Assembly (NCBI RefSeq): GCF_041052385.1
Contig: NZ_CP163439.1
Span: 9,599,001 to 9,663,000, forward strand
Direction: 5' to 3'
Source: Streptomyces sp. R28
Lineage (GTDB): Bacteria > Actinomycetota > Actinomycetes > Streptomycetales > Streptomycetaceae
Length of the DNA: 64,000 nt
Within the stretch, counting starts at the first letter, position 1; each line of letters opens with the position of its first letter. The notes under the pieces were generated by a model. It ran no database searches. It saw only the letters and a list, made by a program, of their open reading frames with translations, and had not been told where the DNA came from. The translations under genes and the position numbers were made by a program. Below, in pieces: positions 17,879-28,200 of the stretch.

Positions 17879-19447
17879 ATGAGATATCGCACCCGAGTGA
17901 CGGCCCCCGCGGCCGCGCTCATCGGAACCGCGGCGGCCCTGACCACCGCCCCCTCGGCCCACGCCACGCCGACGCGCACGGGGACGTCGGCCCCCAGGAC
18001 CTCCGGCAGCCCGGGCCCCGAGACCCTCGGCGACACCGTCTACCCGGCGCTCGGCAACGACGGCTACCGCGTCGCGGCCTACCACCTCGACTTCTCCTAC
18101 GACGCCACGACCCGGCTGGTCGACGCCACCGCGACCCTGAAGATCCGCACCACCCAGGCCCTGACCCGCTTCTCCCTCGACTCCCTCGGTCTCGACATCC
18201 GCGCCGTGCGCGTCGGCGGCCGTACGGCGACGTTCGAGCAGGTGGCCGAGAAGCTGCGCATCATGCCCGCACGGACCCTGCCGAACAAGTCCTGGGTGAC
18301 CGTGTGCGTCGAGTACTCGGCGGACCCGCGCCGTATTCCGCAGCCGAACACCGGCTGGGTCGACACGCTGGACGGGTTCGCACTCTGCTGCCAGCCGAAC
18401 TTGGCCCACACCGTCTTCCCCTGCAACGACCACCCCTCCGACAAGGCCGACTTCACGTTCCGCATAACCGTCCCCGGCGGTCTGCGCGGCGTGGCCACCG
18501 GCCTGCTCGAACGCACCGAGAGCCTCTCCGGCGGCCGTACCGCGTACACGTACTGCTCCCGCGAGCCCATGGCCACCGAACTGGTGCAGATCACGGTCGG
18601 CGACTACGTGATCAAGGACCGGCAGGGCCCGCACGGCCTCCCGCTGCGTGACGTCGTCCCGGTCGCGCGCGCCGAGGCACTGGAACCGGCGCTCGCGCTG
18701 ACGCCGAACCTGGTCGAGTGGCTGGAGGCGCGGCTCGGGGCCTACCCCTTCGAGACGTACGGCCTTCTGCCCTGCAACTCCGACGCCTCGAACGCCTTCG
18801 ACTTCACCGGCCTGGAGAGCCAGACCCTGACCATCTACAAGCCGAACTATCTGCTCCAGGCGGAGCCGAAGATCGGCTCGCACATGATGCACGAGCTGGT
18901 CCACTCCTACTTCGGCAACAGTGTCAGCCCCGCCGGCTGGGCCGACCTGTGGATCAACGAGGGCCACGCGGACTTCTACGGGCTGCTCTACCGCTACGAG
19001 CGCGGCTGGCCGGACTCCATGGGCCTGACCACCATGGAAGCCCGGATGAAGAACACCTACGCCCAGGGCGACCAGTGGCGGCGCGACTCCGGGCCGGTCG
19101 CCGCGCCCAACGCGGCCAACCTGTTCGACGGCCAGCGCTACCTGGGCGGCGTGCTGGTCCTGTACGCGCTGCGCAACCTCGTCGGCGAGAGCGCCTTCAA
19201 CGCGCTGGAGCGCGCCTTCCTCGACCGGTACCGCAACTCCTCGGCGTCGACGGCCGACTACATCGCCGTCGCCTCGGAGGTCTCCGGTCAGGATCTGTCC
19301 GGGTTCCTCCAGGACTGGCTGTACGGCACGAAGACGCCGCGGATGCCGGGGCACCCGGACTGGACGGTCACCCCGGTGAACCCGGCGCTCGCCGCGCCGC
19401 ACAGCCGTAAGCGCAGCCGCTCCCACGACAACTCGGCCACCCTGTAG
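17879..19447 (+). CDS. Secreted M1-family zinc metallopeptidase
   Basis: 522 residues with a Sec signal peptide (residues 1-30, cleavage near SAHA-TP). The zinc site is HELVHSYFGN with the third ligand Glu in DLWINEGHADF 18 residues later. In place of the aminopeptidase GAMEN exopeptidase motif there is FTGLESQTLTIY, common in distant extracellular M1 enzymes. Four or more Cys residues suggest disulfides. It probably trims peptides outside the cell. The C-terminus is basic (RKRSRSHDN). Confidence 0.9.
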   Translation: MRYRTRVTAPAAALIGTAAALTTAPSAHATPTRTGTSAPRTSGSPGPETLGDTVYPALGNDGYRVAAYHLDFSYDATTRLVDATATLKIRTTQALTRFSLDSLGLDIRAVRVGGRTATFEQVAEKLRIMPARTLPNKSWVTVCVEYSADPRRIPQPNTGWVDTLDGFALCCQPNLAHTVFPCNDHPSDKADFTFRITVPGGLRGVATGLLERTESLSGGRTAYTYCSREPMATELVQITVGDYVIKDRQGPHGLPLRDVVPVARAEALEPALALTPNLVEWLEARLGAYPFETYGLLPCNSDASNAFDFTGLESQTLTIYKPNYLLQAEPKIGSHMMHELVHSYFGNSVSPAGWADLWINEGHADFYGLLYRYERGWPDSMGLTTMEARMKNTYAQGDQWRRDSGPVAAPNAANLFDGQRYLGGVLVLYALRNLVGESAFNALERAFLDRYRNSSASTADYIAVASEVSGQDLSGFLQDWLYGTKTPRMPGHPDWTVTPVNPALAAPHSRKRSRSHDNSATL

Positions 19448-19462
19448 GGCGGTTCGGGCAGG

Positions 19463-20557
19463 TCAGTCGAGGCGGACGGGGGCCATCTCGTCCGCCTCTT
19501 CGGGGAGGCGCTGCTGCGGTATCGCCACCGTGCCCTGCTGGATCGCCACCGTCCGCGTGGGCGCCGGGATGCGGATGCCCTCCAGGCGGTAGCGCTTGTG
19601 CAGGCGCTTGATGAACTCGTGCTTGATCCGGTACTGGTCGCTGAACTCACCGACGCCCAGGATGACCGTGAAGCCGATCCGGGAGTCGCCGAAGGTGTGG
19701 AACCGGATGATCGGCTCGTGGTCCGGGAGGGCGCCCTCGACCTCGGTCATCACCTCGCCGATGACCTCGTTCGTCACCCGCTCCACGTGGTCCAGGTCGC
19801 TGTCGTAGGCGACGCCGACCTGGACCAGGATCGTCAACTCCTGCTCGGGACGCATGAAGTTGGTCATGTTCGTCTTCGCGAGCTCCCCGTTGGGGATGAC
19901 GATCAGGTTGTTGGAGAGCGCGCGTACGGTCGTCTGGCGCCAGTTGATGTCCTCGACGTAGCCCTCCTCGCCGCTGCTCAGCCGGATGTAGTCGCCGGGC
20001 TGGACGGTCTTGGAGGCGAGGATGTGGATGCCCGCGAAGAGGTTGGCGAGCGTGTCCTGCAGGGCGAGTGCGACCGCGAGACCGCCGACGCCCAGGGCGG
20101 TGAGCAGGGGCGCTATGGAGATGCCCAGGGTCTGGAGCATCACCAGGAAGCCGATGGCCAGGACCAGGATCCGGGTGATGTTGACGAAGATCGTGGCCGA
20201 GCCGGCGACCCCGGGGCGGGACTGGGTGACCGTCCGCATCAGTCCGGCGACCCCGCGGGCCACCGCCAGCGTCACGACGAAGATGAGCAGCACGGTCAAG
20301 GTCTTGTTGACGTTGTGCTGGACCGTCCGGGTCAGCGGCAGCGCCGCGCCCGCGGAGGCCGCGCCGCCCAGGAACGCCGCCCACGGCACCACGGTGCGCA
20401 GCGTGTCCACGATGAGGTCGTCGCCGCTCCAGCGGGTGCGGTCGGCGTGCTTGCCGAGCCAGCGCAGCAGCATGCGCAGCAGGAAGGCCGCGAGCAGCCC
20501 CGCCGCCAGCGCGATCCCGGCGATGACCAGGTCGTCCACAGTGAGCGCTCGCTTCAC
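19463..20557 (-). CDS. MscS-family mechanosensitive channel
   Basis: 364 residues. Three to four N-terminal membrane helices are followed by the pore-lining TM3 region GVGGLAVALALQDTLANLFAG and the beta domain start VQPGDYIRLSSGEEGYVEDI. The conserved NNLIVIPNGELAKTNMTNF segment follows. It releases solutes on hypo-osmotic shock. The soluble C-terminal domain is of normal size. It ends 16 bases from the convergent M1 peptidase gene. Confidence 0.92.
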   Translation of the reverse strand: MKRALTVDDLVIAGIALAAGLLAAFLLRMLLRWLGKHADRTRWSGDDLIVDTLRTVVPWAAFLGGAASAGAALPLTRTVQHNVNKTLTVLLIFVVTLAVARGVAGLMRTVTQSRPGVAGSATIFVNITRILVLAIGFLVMLQTLGISIAPLLTALGVGGLAVALALQDTLANLFAGIHILASKTVQPGDYIRLSSGEEGYVEDINWRQTTVRALSNNLIVIPNGELAKTNMTNFMRPEQELTILVQVGVAYDSDLDHVERVTNEVIGEVMTEVEGALPDHEPIIRFHTFGDSRIGFTVILGVGEFSDQYRIKHEFIKRLHKRYRLEGIRIPAPTRTVAIQQGTVAIPQQRLPEEADEMAPVRLD

Positions 20558-20919
20558 CGTCCACCTCCGTGGTGAAGAGCTGCGGCGAACCCCTTCGCCG
20601 ACGGCCGGATGTGAAGTCTCGTCACGTTGTCACCTGCTCGTTTCCCGCGATGTGCCGTTGTGCCGGCCACCCGTCCCCCGAGGCCGGCACGAGGGCTCAT
20701 CCTGCCGCATCGGGCACAGGTGTTCGTACCAGGATCGGCGGCCGGACGGCGTCTTGGGCCGGTTTCGGGCATTCTCCGCCGACCGCCGGTGACAGAGGGG
20801 CACTTGCCGCCCGCGACCTGGGTACGCAGAGCGCCGCTCGACGCCCGCGCCCCCGGCGGCAGGCGAGGTGTTCGAGGCGGCGAGGCAGGAGAGACATCCG
20901 AGGCAGCCGGCGGGGAGAG

Positions 20920-21200
20920 GTGCCATACAGGTCCAGCGCTCGCGATCGACCAGGGGACCTCCGGCACCAAGGCCCTCACCGTCTGCTCCGAACGCGGTGC
21001 CATCGGCACCGGATCCACCGCGTCCACCCCCGCCATCTGCCCGGCGGCCTCCCCCTGGACACCGGCGCGCGCGGGCCCGCCGTCGACGCAGGCCTGCACA
21101 CCGCGCGCCCCGGCGGCGGTTGCCGTGGGGGAGTGGCTCGCGGGGGCCGAGTGGCCGGACGACGACTTCGGATCGCCGGGCGGGACCGTCACGGGTCCGT
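20920..21200 (+). pseudogene. Remnant of an FGGY-family carbohydrate kinase (N-terminal piece)
   Basis: One frame reads ALAIDQGTSGTKALTVCSER, the phosphate-1 motif of FGGY kinases (xylulokinase/glycerol kinase type). After about 80 bases the similarity jumps to another frame (VHPRHLPGGLPLDTG), and no further kinase domain follows before the next gene. The piece lacks a start codon in context. It is a truncated, frameshifted relic; the rest of the 20558-21258 gap holds nothing else I recognise. Confidence 0.6.
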
Positions 21201-21258
21201 GAGTCTCAGACGGCCGTGCGCCTCACGCCTCCGTGCGCCCCCCCCGGATCCCTGAGTC

Positions 21259-22023
21259 TCACAGGTCCGTGAACGAGCCGTGCCTCCCGGCGCCGGAGGC
21301 GAACCGTGCCGCGCCCTGCAGGCTCTGCGCCAGCACGCCCATGCCGTACCGGAGTTCGCCTCGCATGGCCGCCGTCTCGTCCAGCCCGTCCTGGTCGAGC
21401 ACGGACGCCCGGTCGGCGCGCAGACACGCCTGCGGGAACCCGGCGACCGCGGCGGCCAGTGCCTCCGCCTCGGCGCGGGCGTGTCCCGTCGGCACGACAC
21501 GGTTGGCGAGCCCCATCTCGTAGGCCTCGCTCGCAGGCACCGGCCGTCCCGTCAGGATCATGTCCAGCGCGCGGCTCGTACCGATCAGCCGGGGCAGTCG
21601 TACCGTGCCACCGTCGATGAGGGGCACGCCCCAGCGGCGGCAGAACACCCCGAAGACGGCGTCCTCCTCGGCGACCCGCAGATCGCACCAGAGCGCCAGT
21701 TCGAGGCCCCCGGCCACGGCGTGCCCGGCGACCGCGGCGATCACCGGCTTGGACAGCCGCAGCCGGGTCGGCCCCATTGGACCGTCCCCCTCCTCGGTGA
21801 CCTGGTTGCCCCGGTCCCCGCCGAGCGCCTTGAGGTCGGCGCCCGCGCAGAACGTGCCGCCCTCGCCCCACAGCACCGCCACCCGCGCCTCGTCGTCCGC
21901 CTCGAACTCCCTGAAGGCGGCGGCGAGTTCGGCGGCGGTCGGGCCGTCGACCGCGTTACGGACCTCGGGGCGGGAGAGGACGACGGTGGTGACGTGTCCG
22001 TCGCGCTCGACGCGGACCGGCAT
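21259..22023 (-). CDS. Enoyl-CoA hydratase/isomerase family protein
   Basis: 254 residues. The crotonase oxyanion-hole regions are GGTFCAGADLKAL (about residues 57-69) and AVAGHAVAGGLELALWCDLR. Within the second catalytic region there is RRWGVPLIDGGTVRLPRLIG, in which the usual catalytic Glu of hydratases appears to be replaced, so the exact reaction is uncertain. GAAAGGGG precedes the ATG at 22023. It acts on acyl-CoAs in the cytoplasm. Confidence 0.85.
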   Translation of the reverse strand: MPVRVERDGHVTTVVLSRPEVRNAVDGPTAAELAAAFREFEADDEARVAVLWGEGGTFCAGADLKALGGDRGNQVTEEGDGPMGPTRLRLSKPVIAAVAGHAVAGGLELALWCDLRVAEEDAVFGVFCRRWGVPLIDGGTVRLPRLIGTSRALDMILTGRPVPASEAYEMGLANRVVPTGHARAEAEALAAAVAGFPQACLRADRASVLDQDGLDETAAMRGELRYGMGVLAQSLQGAARFASGAGRHGSFTDL

Positions 22024-22083
22024 GGTGGGGCCCCTTTCGGTGGGTCGGATTCCGTGGGTCGGCCCCCGCACGTTACTGAGCCG

Positions 22084-23049
22084 TCAGATGACCTTCCAGC
22101 GCACCAGCGCCCCCAGCGTCAACGCCCCCGGCAGCAGCGGCAGCCACACCGTGATGATCCGGTAGGCCAGCACCACCGCCGTCGCCACCGCCACCGGGCC
22201 GCCCGCCGCCACCAGCGCCACGACCAGCGCCGCCTCGACCGAGCCGAGCCCGCCCGGCGTGGGCACCAGGGCGACGGCGACGGTCGCCGCCAGATACGCG
22301 AGCGCCATGTGCGCGGGCGGCACGTCCAGTCCCAGGGCGAGCCCGACCAGGACCAGACCGGTCGCCTGCAGCATGGGGAAGGCCAGCGAACCGCCCCACA
22401 GCGCCAGCGCCCGGGACGGACGGGTGTGCACCGAGCGCGCCTCGTCCAGCGCGCTGCGCAGGAACGAGAGTACGGCGGTACGCAGCCGGCGTACGAGCGC
22501 GAAGACGGCCACGACCACGACAGCCGCCGCGCCGATGACGAGCAACACCGGGCCCCACGCCCCCTGTGGCAGGAGCGGGCCGAGCCGCAGCGCGTCGGGG
22601 AAGGCGATCAGCAGTGCGGCCAGCAGGCCGACGCGGGCCACGCTCTCCGCGAGCAGATACAGCGCCAGTGCGGCCGAGGAGCGGGCGAGCGGCAGTCCGC
22701 ACACCGTCATGAAGCGCAGGTTGACCGCGCTCGCGCCCAGACCGGTGGGCAGCAGGTGGTTGGCCGAGCCCGCCGCGAACTGTGTGACGAGCAGCCGCAG
22801 CTTGGGCAGCCGGTCGATCACCGCGCCCTGCCGGGTCACCGCCGCCGCGACCCACGTCAAACAGGTGGCGCAGGCCGCGGCGAGCAGCCACGGCCACTTG
22901 GCCGTCGCCAGCTGGCCGATGCCCTCGGCGAGCACGGACCGGTGCTGCACCGCGACCACGACGACGAGGACGAGGGGGAGCAGGCACAGTGTCTGGCGCA
23001 GCGGGAGACGTCCGAGCAGGCGTCCCGCGGGGAGTCGTACGGCTGTCAC
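22084..23049 (-). CDS. Integral membrane protein of the LPG synthase transmembrane / UPF0104 family
   Basis: 321 residues from a GTG at 23049, with about eight hydrophobic helices. Typical segments are FAAGSANHLLPTGLGASAVN and the late VALVPTPGGLGSVEAALV, both hallmarks of the flippase-like domain of lysylphosphatidylglycerol synthases. There is no attached synthetase domain, so it is a stand-alone membrane protein, probably moving or modifying a lipid. Its start is 107 bases from the promoter of the divergent ABC exporter. Confidence 0.85.
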   Translation of the reverse strand: MTAVRLPAGRLLGRLPLRQTLCLLPLVLVVVVAVQHRSVLAEGIGQLATAKWPWLLAAACATCLTWVAAAVTRQGAVIDRLPKLRLLVTQFAAGSANHLLPTGLGASAVNLRFMTVCGLPLARSSAALALYLLAESVARVGLLAALLIAFPDALRLGPLLPQGAWGPVLLVIGAAAVVVVAVFALVRRLRTAVLSFLRSALDEARSVHTRPSRALALWGGSLAFPMLQATGLVLVGLALGLDVPPAHMALAYLAATVAVALVPTPGGLGSVEAALVVALVAAGGPVAVATAVVLAYRIITVWLPLLPGALTLGALVRWKVI

Positions 23050-23155
23050 ATTCGCAGAGGTTCTCCGCGCTGCGACAACGCCGGGTTGCGGGAGCGAAGA
23101 CGGCGTCTTACGGTCCGGCTGCGGGCGGCTGTCGATCTTCGCGAGGCCGCCGATA

Positions 23156-23186
23156 TTGACCTCAACGCTGCTTGAGGTTCTACCTT
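23156..23186 (+). promoter_or_regulatory. MerR/SoxR-type promoter with 19-bp spacer and dyad CCTCAA-N6-TTGAGG
   Basis: TTGACC (23156-23161) and TACCTT (23181-23186) are separated by 19 bp rather than the usual 17. The spacer carries the dyad CCTCAA (23160-23165) / TTGAGG (23172-23177). This over-long spacer with a central dyad is the hallmark of promoters twisted open by MerR-family activators, and the arms match the known SoxR box style. The predicted start of transcription is close to the ATG at 23194, so the mRNA may be leaderless. Confidence 0.65.
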
Positions 23187-23193
23187 CCTGCTC

Positions 23194-25089
23194 ATGAGTA
23201 TGGAGAGCACAGCCTGGACACAGCTGTACAGCGTCATGAACGCCCAGCGGGAGCGGCGCCCGTTCGCCCGCGCCACACTGCGCCGCATCGGCGCGTTCGC
23301 CCGCCCGCACCGCCGGAGGATCGCGCTCTTCGTCGTGCTCGGGGTGGCGACCGCGCTGCTCGCCGTCGCGACCCCCGTGCTGGCCGGCGCCGTCGTCGAC
23401 GCGATCGTGTCGGGCGGCGACGAGGGCAGGGTTGTCCGTCTGGCCCTGCTGATCGCCCTGATCGCGGTGGCGGAGGCGGCGCTCGGGATCCTCGCCAGGC
23501 GCCTGTCCGCGAGGCTCGGCGAGGGTCTCATCCTCGATCTGCGGGCGGCTGTCTTCGATCATGTGCAGCGCATGCCGGTCGCGTTCTTCACACGCACTCG
23601 TACGGGAGCGCTCGTCTCCCGTCTCAACAACGACGTGATCGGCGCCCAGCGCGCCTTCAGCAACACGCTGTCCGGCGTGGTCAGCAATGTCGTCACGCTG
23701 CTGCTCACGCTCGCCGTCATGCTCACCCTGTCCTGGCAGATCACCCTGCTCGCCCTCGTCCTGCTTCCGGTGTTCGTGATCCCGGCCCGGCGTGTGGGCC
23801 ACCGCATGGCCCATATGCAGCGCGAGGCGGCCACGCTCAACGCGGCGATGGGCACCCGTATGACCGAGCGCTTCTCGGCGCCCGGCGCCACGCTGATCAA
23901 GCTCTTCGGGCGCCCGGAGGAAGAGTCGCAGGAGTTCGCGGCACGGGCCCGCCGGGTCGCGGACATCGGCGTACGCACCGCGACCGCCCAGTCGATGTTC
24001 ATCACCGCGCTCACCCTCGTGTCCGCCCTGGCCCTCGCCCTGGTCTACGGCCTCGGCGGCTGGTTCGCCCTGCGCGGCACCCTGGAGCCGGGAGCCGTCG
24101 TCTCGCTGGCCCTGCTCCTGACCCGCATGTACGCCCCGCTCACCGCGCTCGCCGGCGCCCGGGTCGAGGTCATGAGCGCCCTCGTCAGCTTCGAGCGCGT
24201 CTTCGAGGTGCTCGACCTCAAGCCGCTGATCGAGGAGAAGCCGGACGCGAAGAAGGTCCCCGACGGCCCCGTGGCGGTGGAGTTCGACAACGTCCGCTTC
24301 GGCTACCCCTCCGCCGACAAGGTCTCCCTCGCCTCCCTGGAAGAGGTGGCGACCCTCGACACACGCGGCGGCGCCGACGTGCTGCACGGCATCTCCTTCC
24401 GCGCCGAACCCGGGCAGACGGTCGCCCTGGTCGGCTCGTCCGGCGCGGGCAAGTCGACCATCGCCCAGCTGCTGCCGCGCCTGTACGACGTCGACGAGGG
24501 CGCCGTACGCGTGGGCGGCCTCGACGTACGTGACGTGAGCGCCGAGTCCCTGCGCGGCACTCTGGGCATGGTCACCCAGGACGGCCACCTCTTCCACGAC
24601 AGCGTCCGCGCCAACCTGCTGCTGGCCCGCCCCGCCGCCACCGACGACGAACTCTGGGACGCCCTGCGCCGCTCCCGCCTCGACCATCTCGTCCGGTCCC
24701 TGCCCGACGGCCTCGACACCGTGGTCGGCGAGCGCGGCTACCGGCTCTCCGGCGGCGAACGCCAGCGCATGACCATCGCCCGGCTGCTGCTGGCCCGCCA
24801 GCGCGTCGTCATCCTCGACGAGGCCACCGCCCACCTGGACAACACCTCCGAGGCCGCCGTCCAGGAGGCGCTCGCCGAGGCGCTGCAGGGCAGGACCGCG
24901 GTCGTGATCGCCCACCGGCTGTCCACCGTGCGGGCCGCGGACCAGATTCTGGTGATCGAGGCCGGCCGGATCGTCGAACGCGGCACCCACGAGGAACTGC
25001 TCGCGGCCGACGGGCGGTACGCCGAGCTGTACCGGACGCAGTTCGAAGAGCGGCAGCGCGAGGTCACGGAGGTCGAGACGGCGGCGTAA
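23194..25089 (+). CDS. ABC exporter half-transporter (permease fused to ATPase)
   Basis: 631 residues. Residues about 40-320 hold six membrane helices of a type I exporter. The nucleotide-binding domain has Walker A GSSGAGKST at about residue 414, signature LSGGERQRM at about 518, Walker B VVILDEAT and the switch His in VIAHRLST. It probably forms a homodimer exporting a drug or lipid. The upstream MerR-type promoter suggests induction by a xenobiotic or redox-active compound. No separate ribosome site is evident, in line with leaderless translation. Confidence 0.92.
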   Translation: MSMESTAWTQLYSVMNAQRERRPFARATLRRIGAFARPHRRRIALFVVLGVATALLAVATPVLAGAVVDAIVSGGDEGRVVRLALLIALIAVAEAALGILARRLSARLGEGLILDLRAAVFDHVQRMPVAFFTRTRTGALVSRLNNDVIGAQRAFSNTLSGVVSNVVTLLLTLAVMLTLSWQITLLALVLLPVFVIPARRVGHRMAHMQREAATLNAAMGTRMTERFSAPGATLIKLFGRPEEESQEFAARARRVADIGVRTATAQSMFITALTLVSALALALVYGLGGWFALRGTLEPGAVVSLALLLTRMYAPLTALAGARVEVMSALVSFERVFEVLDLKPLIEEKPDAKKVPDGPVAVEFDNVRFGYPSADKVSLASLEEVATLDTRGGADVLHGISFRAEPGQTVALVGSSGAGKSTIAQLLPRLYDVDEGAVRVGGLDVRDVSAESLRGTLGMVTQDGHLFHDSVRANLLLARPAATDDELWDALRRSRLDHLVRSLPDGLDTVVGERGYRLSGGERQRMTIARLLLARQRVVILDEATAHLDNTSEAAVQEALAEALQGRTAVVIAHRLSTVRAADQILVIEAGRIVERGTHEELLAADGRYAELYRTQFEERQREVTEVETAA

Positions 25090-25136
25090 GCGGATCTACT
25101 GGGCGCGTCAACCCCGCAGGATCACACAAAGTCCGA

Positions 25137-25158
25137 CAGAATCATTGATTCGTTTCTG
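25137..25158. promoter_or_regulatory. Candidate operator upstream of the beta-galactosidase
   Basis: GAATCA-T-TGATTC (25139-25151) is a perfect 6-1-6 inverted repeat inside a wider dyad CAGAA...TTCTG (25137-25158), in the only AT-rich part of the 172-base gap before the gene. It may bind a sugar-responsive repressor; the factor is unknown. Confidence 0.35.
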
Positions 25159-25261
25159 TTCGCATCCTAGGGTTCGTTCGGTTTACCAACAGCACCGCAC
25201 ACGATCTGACGCTCCCTCAAGTCCCGCGCAGCGCACTGTCGTCCCGAGGAAGGCCACGGTC

Positions 25262-28200
25262 ATGCCGCACGCTCCCGAGTCTCCCGCCGGCCACCCGAGC
25301 CGCCTCCAGGGCGTGCCGGTCAGCCGGCGCCGCCTCCTGGAGGGGGGAGCCGCCGTCCTCGGCGCGCTCGCCCTGTCCGGATCATCCGCCGCCACGGTGC
25401 ACGCGGCCGACGGGGCCGAGGCGGCGGCCGGCACCCCGGAGTGGAACGGCAACATCAGCCTCTTCGAGGTCGGTGCCGAGCCCCCGCACACCACGCTGAT
25501 GCCCTACGCGGACGTCAGACAGGCGCTGGCCGCCGACCGCACCCGTTCGCCGTACCGCATGAGCCTCGACGGCAGATGGAAGTTCGCCTACGCCGACCGC
25601 CCCGACGACCGCGACGCCGACTTCTACCGCACCGACGTCGACGACCGCGACTGGGACACGATCCCCGTCCCCTCCGTATGGCAGACGCACGGCTACGACC
25701 GCCCGATCTACGTCAACATCACCTACCCGTACTGGGGCGCCAACGGTCTCGGCGAGGACTCGCAGCCACCCGCCGCGCCCACCCGCTACAACCCCGTCGG
25801 CCAGTACAGGCGAACTTTCACGGTCCCGAAGGACTGGTCGGGACGGCGGACCTTCCTGCACTTCGAGGGCGTCAAGTCCGCCCACTACGTGTGGATCAAC
25901 GGCGAGTTGGTGGGCTACAAGGAGGACTCCTTCACCCCCGCCGAGTACGACATCACGCGCCATCTCAAGCCCGGCACCAACCAGATCGCGGTCGAGGTGT
26001 ACCGCTACTCCGACGGCGACTGGCTGGAGGACCAGGACATGATCCGGCTGAGCGGCATCTTCCGCTCGGTCCACCTGTACTCCACCCCGCCCGTGCACCT
26101 GCGCGACTTCAAGCTGGACACCCCGCTCGGCGACGACTACCGGACCGCCGGCCTGTCGGTCACCGCGAGCGTGCGCGACTACGGCGGGAGCGGGGCCGGA
26201 CGGTACACCGTCGAGACACAGTTGTACGACGCGGACGGGCACCCCGTCTGGTCCCGCCCGCTGCAACTCCCCGTCGACGTGGCCGCCGCGGGCAAGGACG
26301 TGACGGGGACGGCCACCAAGGCCGTCCCCGCCCCGAAGCTCTGGTCGGCCGAGCACCCGTACCTCTACACCGCCGTCCTGCGGCTGCGCGACCCGGCCGG
26401 AAAGCTGATCGAGACGCTGTCCCACCGCGTCGGCCTGCGCGAGTTCGCGCTCAAGGACGGGCTGATGCGGATCAACGGCCGGCCCGTCTCCCTGCGCGGC
26501 ACCAACCGGCACGAGATGCACCCCGACCGTGGCATGGCCCTCACCCGCGCGGACCTGATCGAGGACATCACGATCATCAAGCGGATGAACATGAACTCGG
26601 TCCGCACCTCGCACTACCCGAACAACACGGTGTGGTACGAACTCGCCGACGAGTACGGCCTCTACCTCGTCGACGAGACCAACCTGGAGACGCACGGCAT
26701 CCGCGGCGAGTACCCGGGCAACCACGCGGACTGGACCGAGGCCTGCGTGGCCCGCGCCCGGAACATGGTTCACCGCGACAAGAACCACGCCTCGGTCGTC
26801 ATCTGGTCGCTCGGAAACGAGGCGGGCGGTGGCAGCACGTTCGTCGCGATGCGCGACTGGATCAAGTCGTACGACACCACCCGCGTCGTCCAGTACGAGG
26901 GCGACGACCGGCCGACGGTCAGCGACATCCGCTCCGAGATGTACGACAGCCCCTCGCGCGTGGAGACCCGGGCCAAGGACACCGCCGACACCCGGCCGTA
27001 CGTCATGATCGAGTACTGCCACGCGATGGGGAACTCCAACGGCAACTTCAAGAAGTACTGGGACCTGATCCGCCGCTACCCCGTCCTCCAGGGCGGCTGG
27101 ATCTGGGACTTCGTCGACCAGTCCCTGAGCTGGCCCACCCCCACGCGCAAGCAGTTCACCGAGGCGGGCCCGGGTGCGCTGCGCGGCGAGATCCTCGCAC
27201 CCAGCGGCACCTTCGACCGCGCCAAGGGTGTCTCGGGCGGTACCGTCTTCGCCCGTGACGCACGCCTGGACCTCACCGGCTCCCTGACGCTGGAGGCGTG
27301 GATCACCCCGCACGTCCTCGGCTACCACCAGCCGATCATCGCCAAGGGCGACACCCAGTACGCCCTGAAGCAGAACGACGACAGCCTCGAGTTCTTCATC
27401 CACGGCGGCGGTCAGTGGATCACCGCGACCTGGGCGCTGCCGGACGGCTGGACAGGCACCGAGCACCACGTCGCGGGCGTCTTCGACGCCGACGCCGGCA
27501 CGCTCACCCTCTACGTCGACGGCGAGGCGAAGGCCACCCGCACCACCACCCGGCGCCCCAGCAGCACCACCGCGCCCCTCGCGCTCGCCACCGATGCCGA
27601 CAACTGGACCCGTGAGTTCAGCGGAACCATCCGCCGGGCACGCGTGTACGCCCGCGCCCTGAGCGCCGCCGAGCTGGCGTCCGACGGGCGCGGACCCGGG
27701 GGAGACGGGGTGCGGTTCTGGTTCGACGCGGCGACGGTCGGCCTCACCGAGAAGCGGCCCCGCCAGAAGACGTTCTTCGCATACGGCGGCGACTGGGCCG
27801 ACAACCCCAACGACGGGAACTTCGTCGCGGACGGCATCGTCACCGCCGACCGAGGGCACACCGGCAAGGCCGCCGAGGTCAAGCGTGTCTACCAGGCGAT
27901 CAACGCCGCTCCGGCCTCCGGCGACCGGCTCGCTCCCGGCGCGGCGCTCACCCTCACCAACGAGAACCTGTTCACCAACCTCCGTGAGTTCGACGGGCGT
28001 TGGGCGCTCGTCGCCGACGGCGAGGTCGTGCAGCGTGGCAGGCTGAGCCGCGCGCAGCTGGATGTCGCCCCGCTGACCGACAAGGAGATCACGGTCCCCT
28101 TCAAGGTGCCGGGCGAGCCGGTGCCGGGCGCGGAGTACTTCCTCGAACTGTCCTTCCGCACCAAGGAATCGACGAAGTGGGCGAAGGCCGGCTTCGAGGT

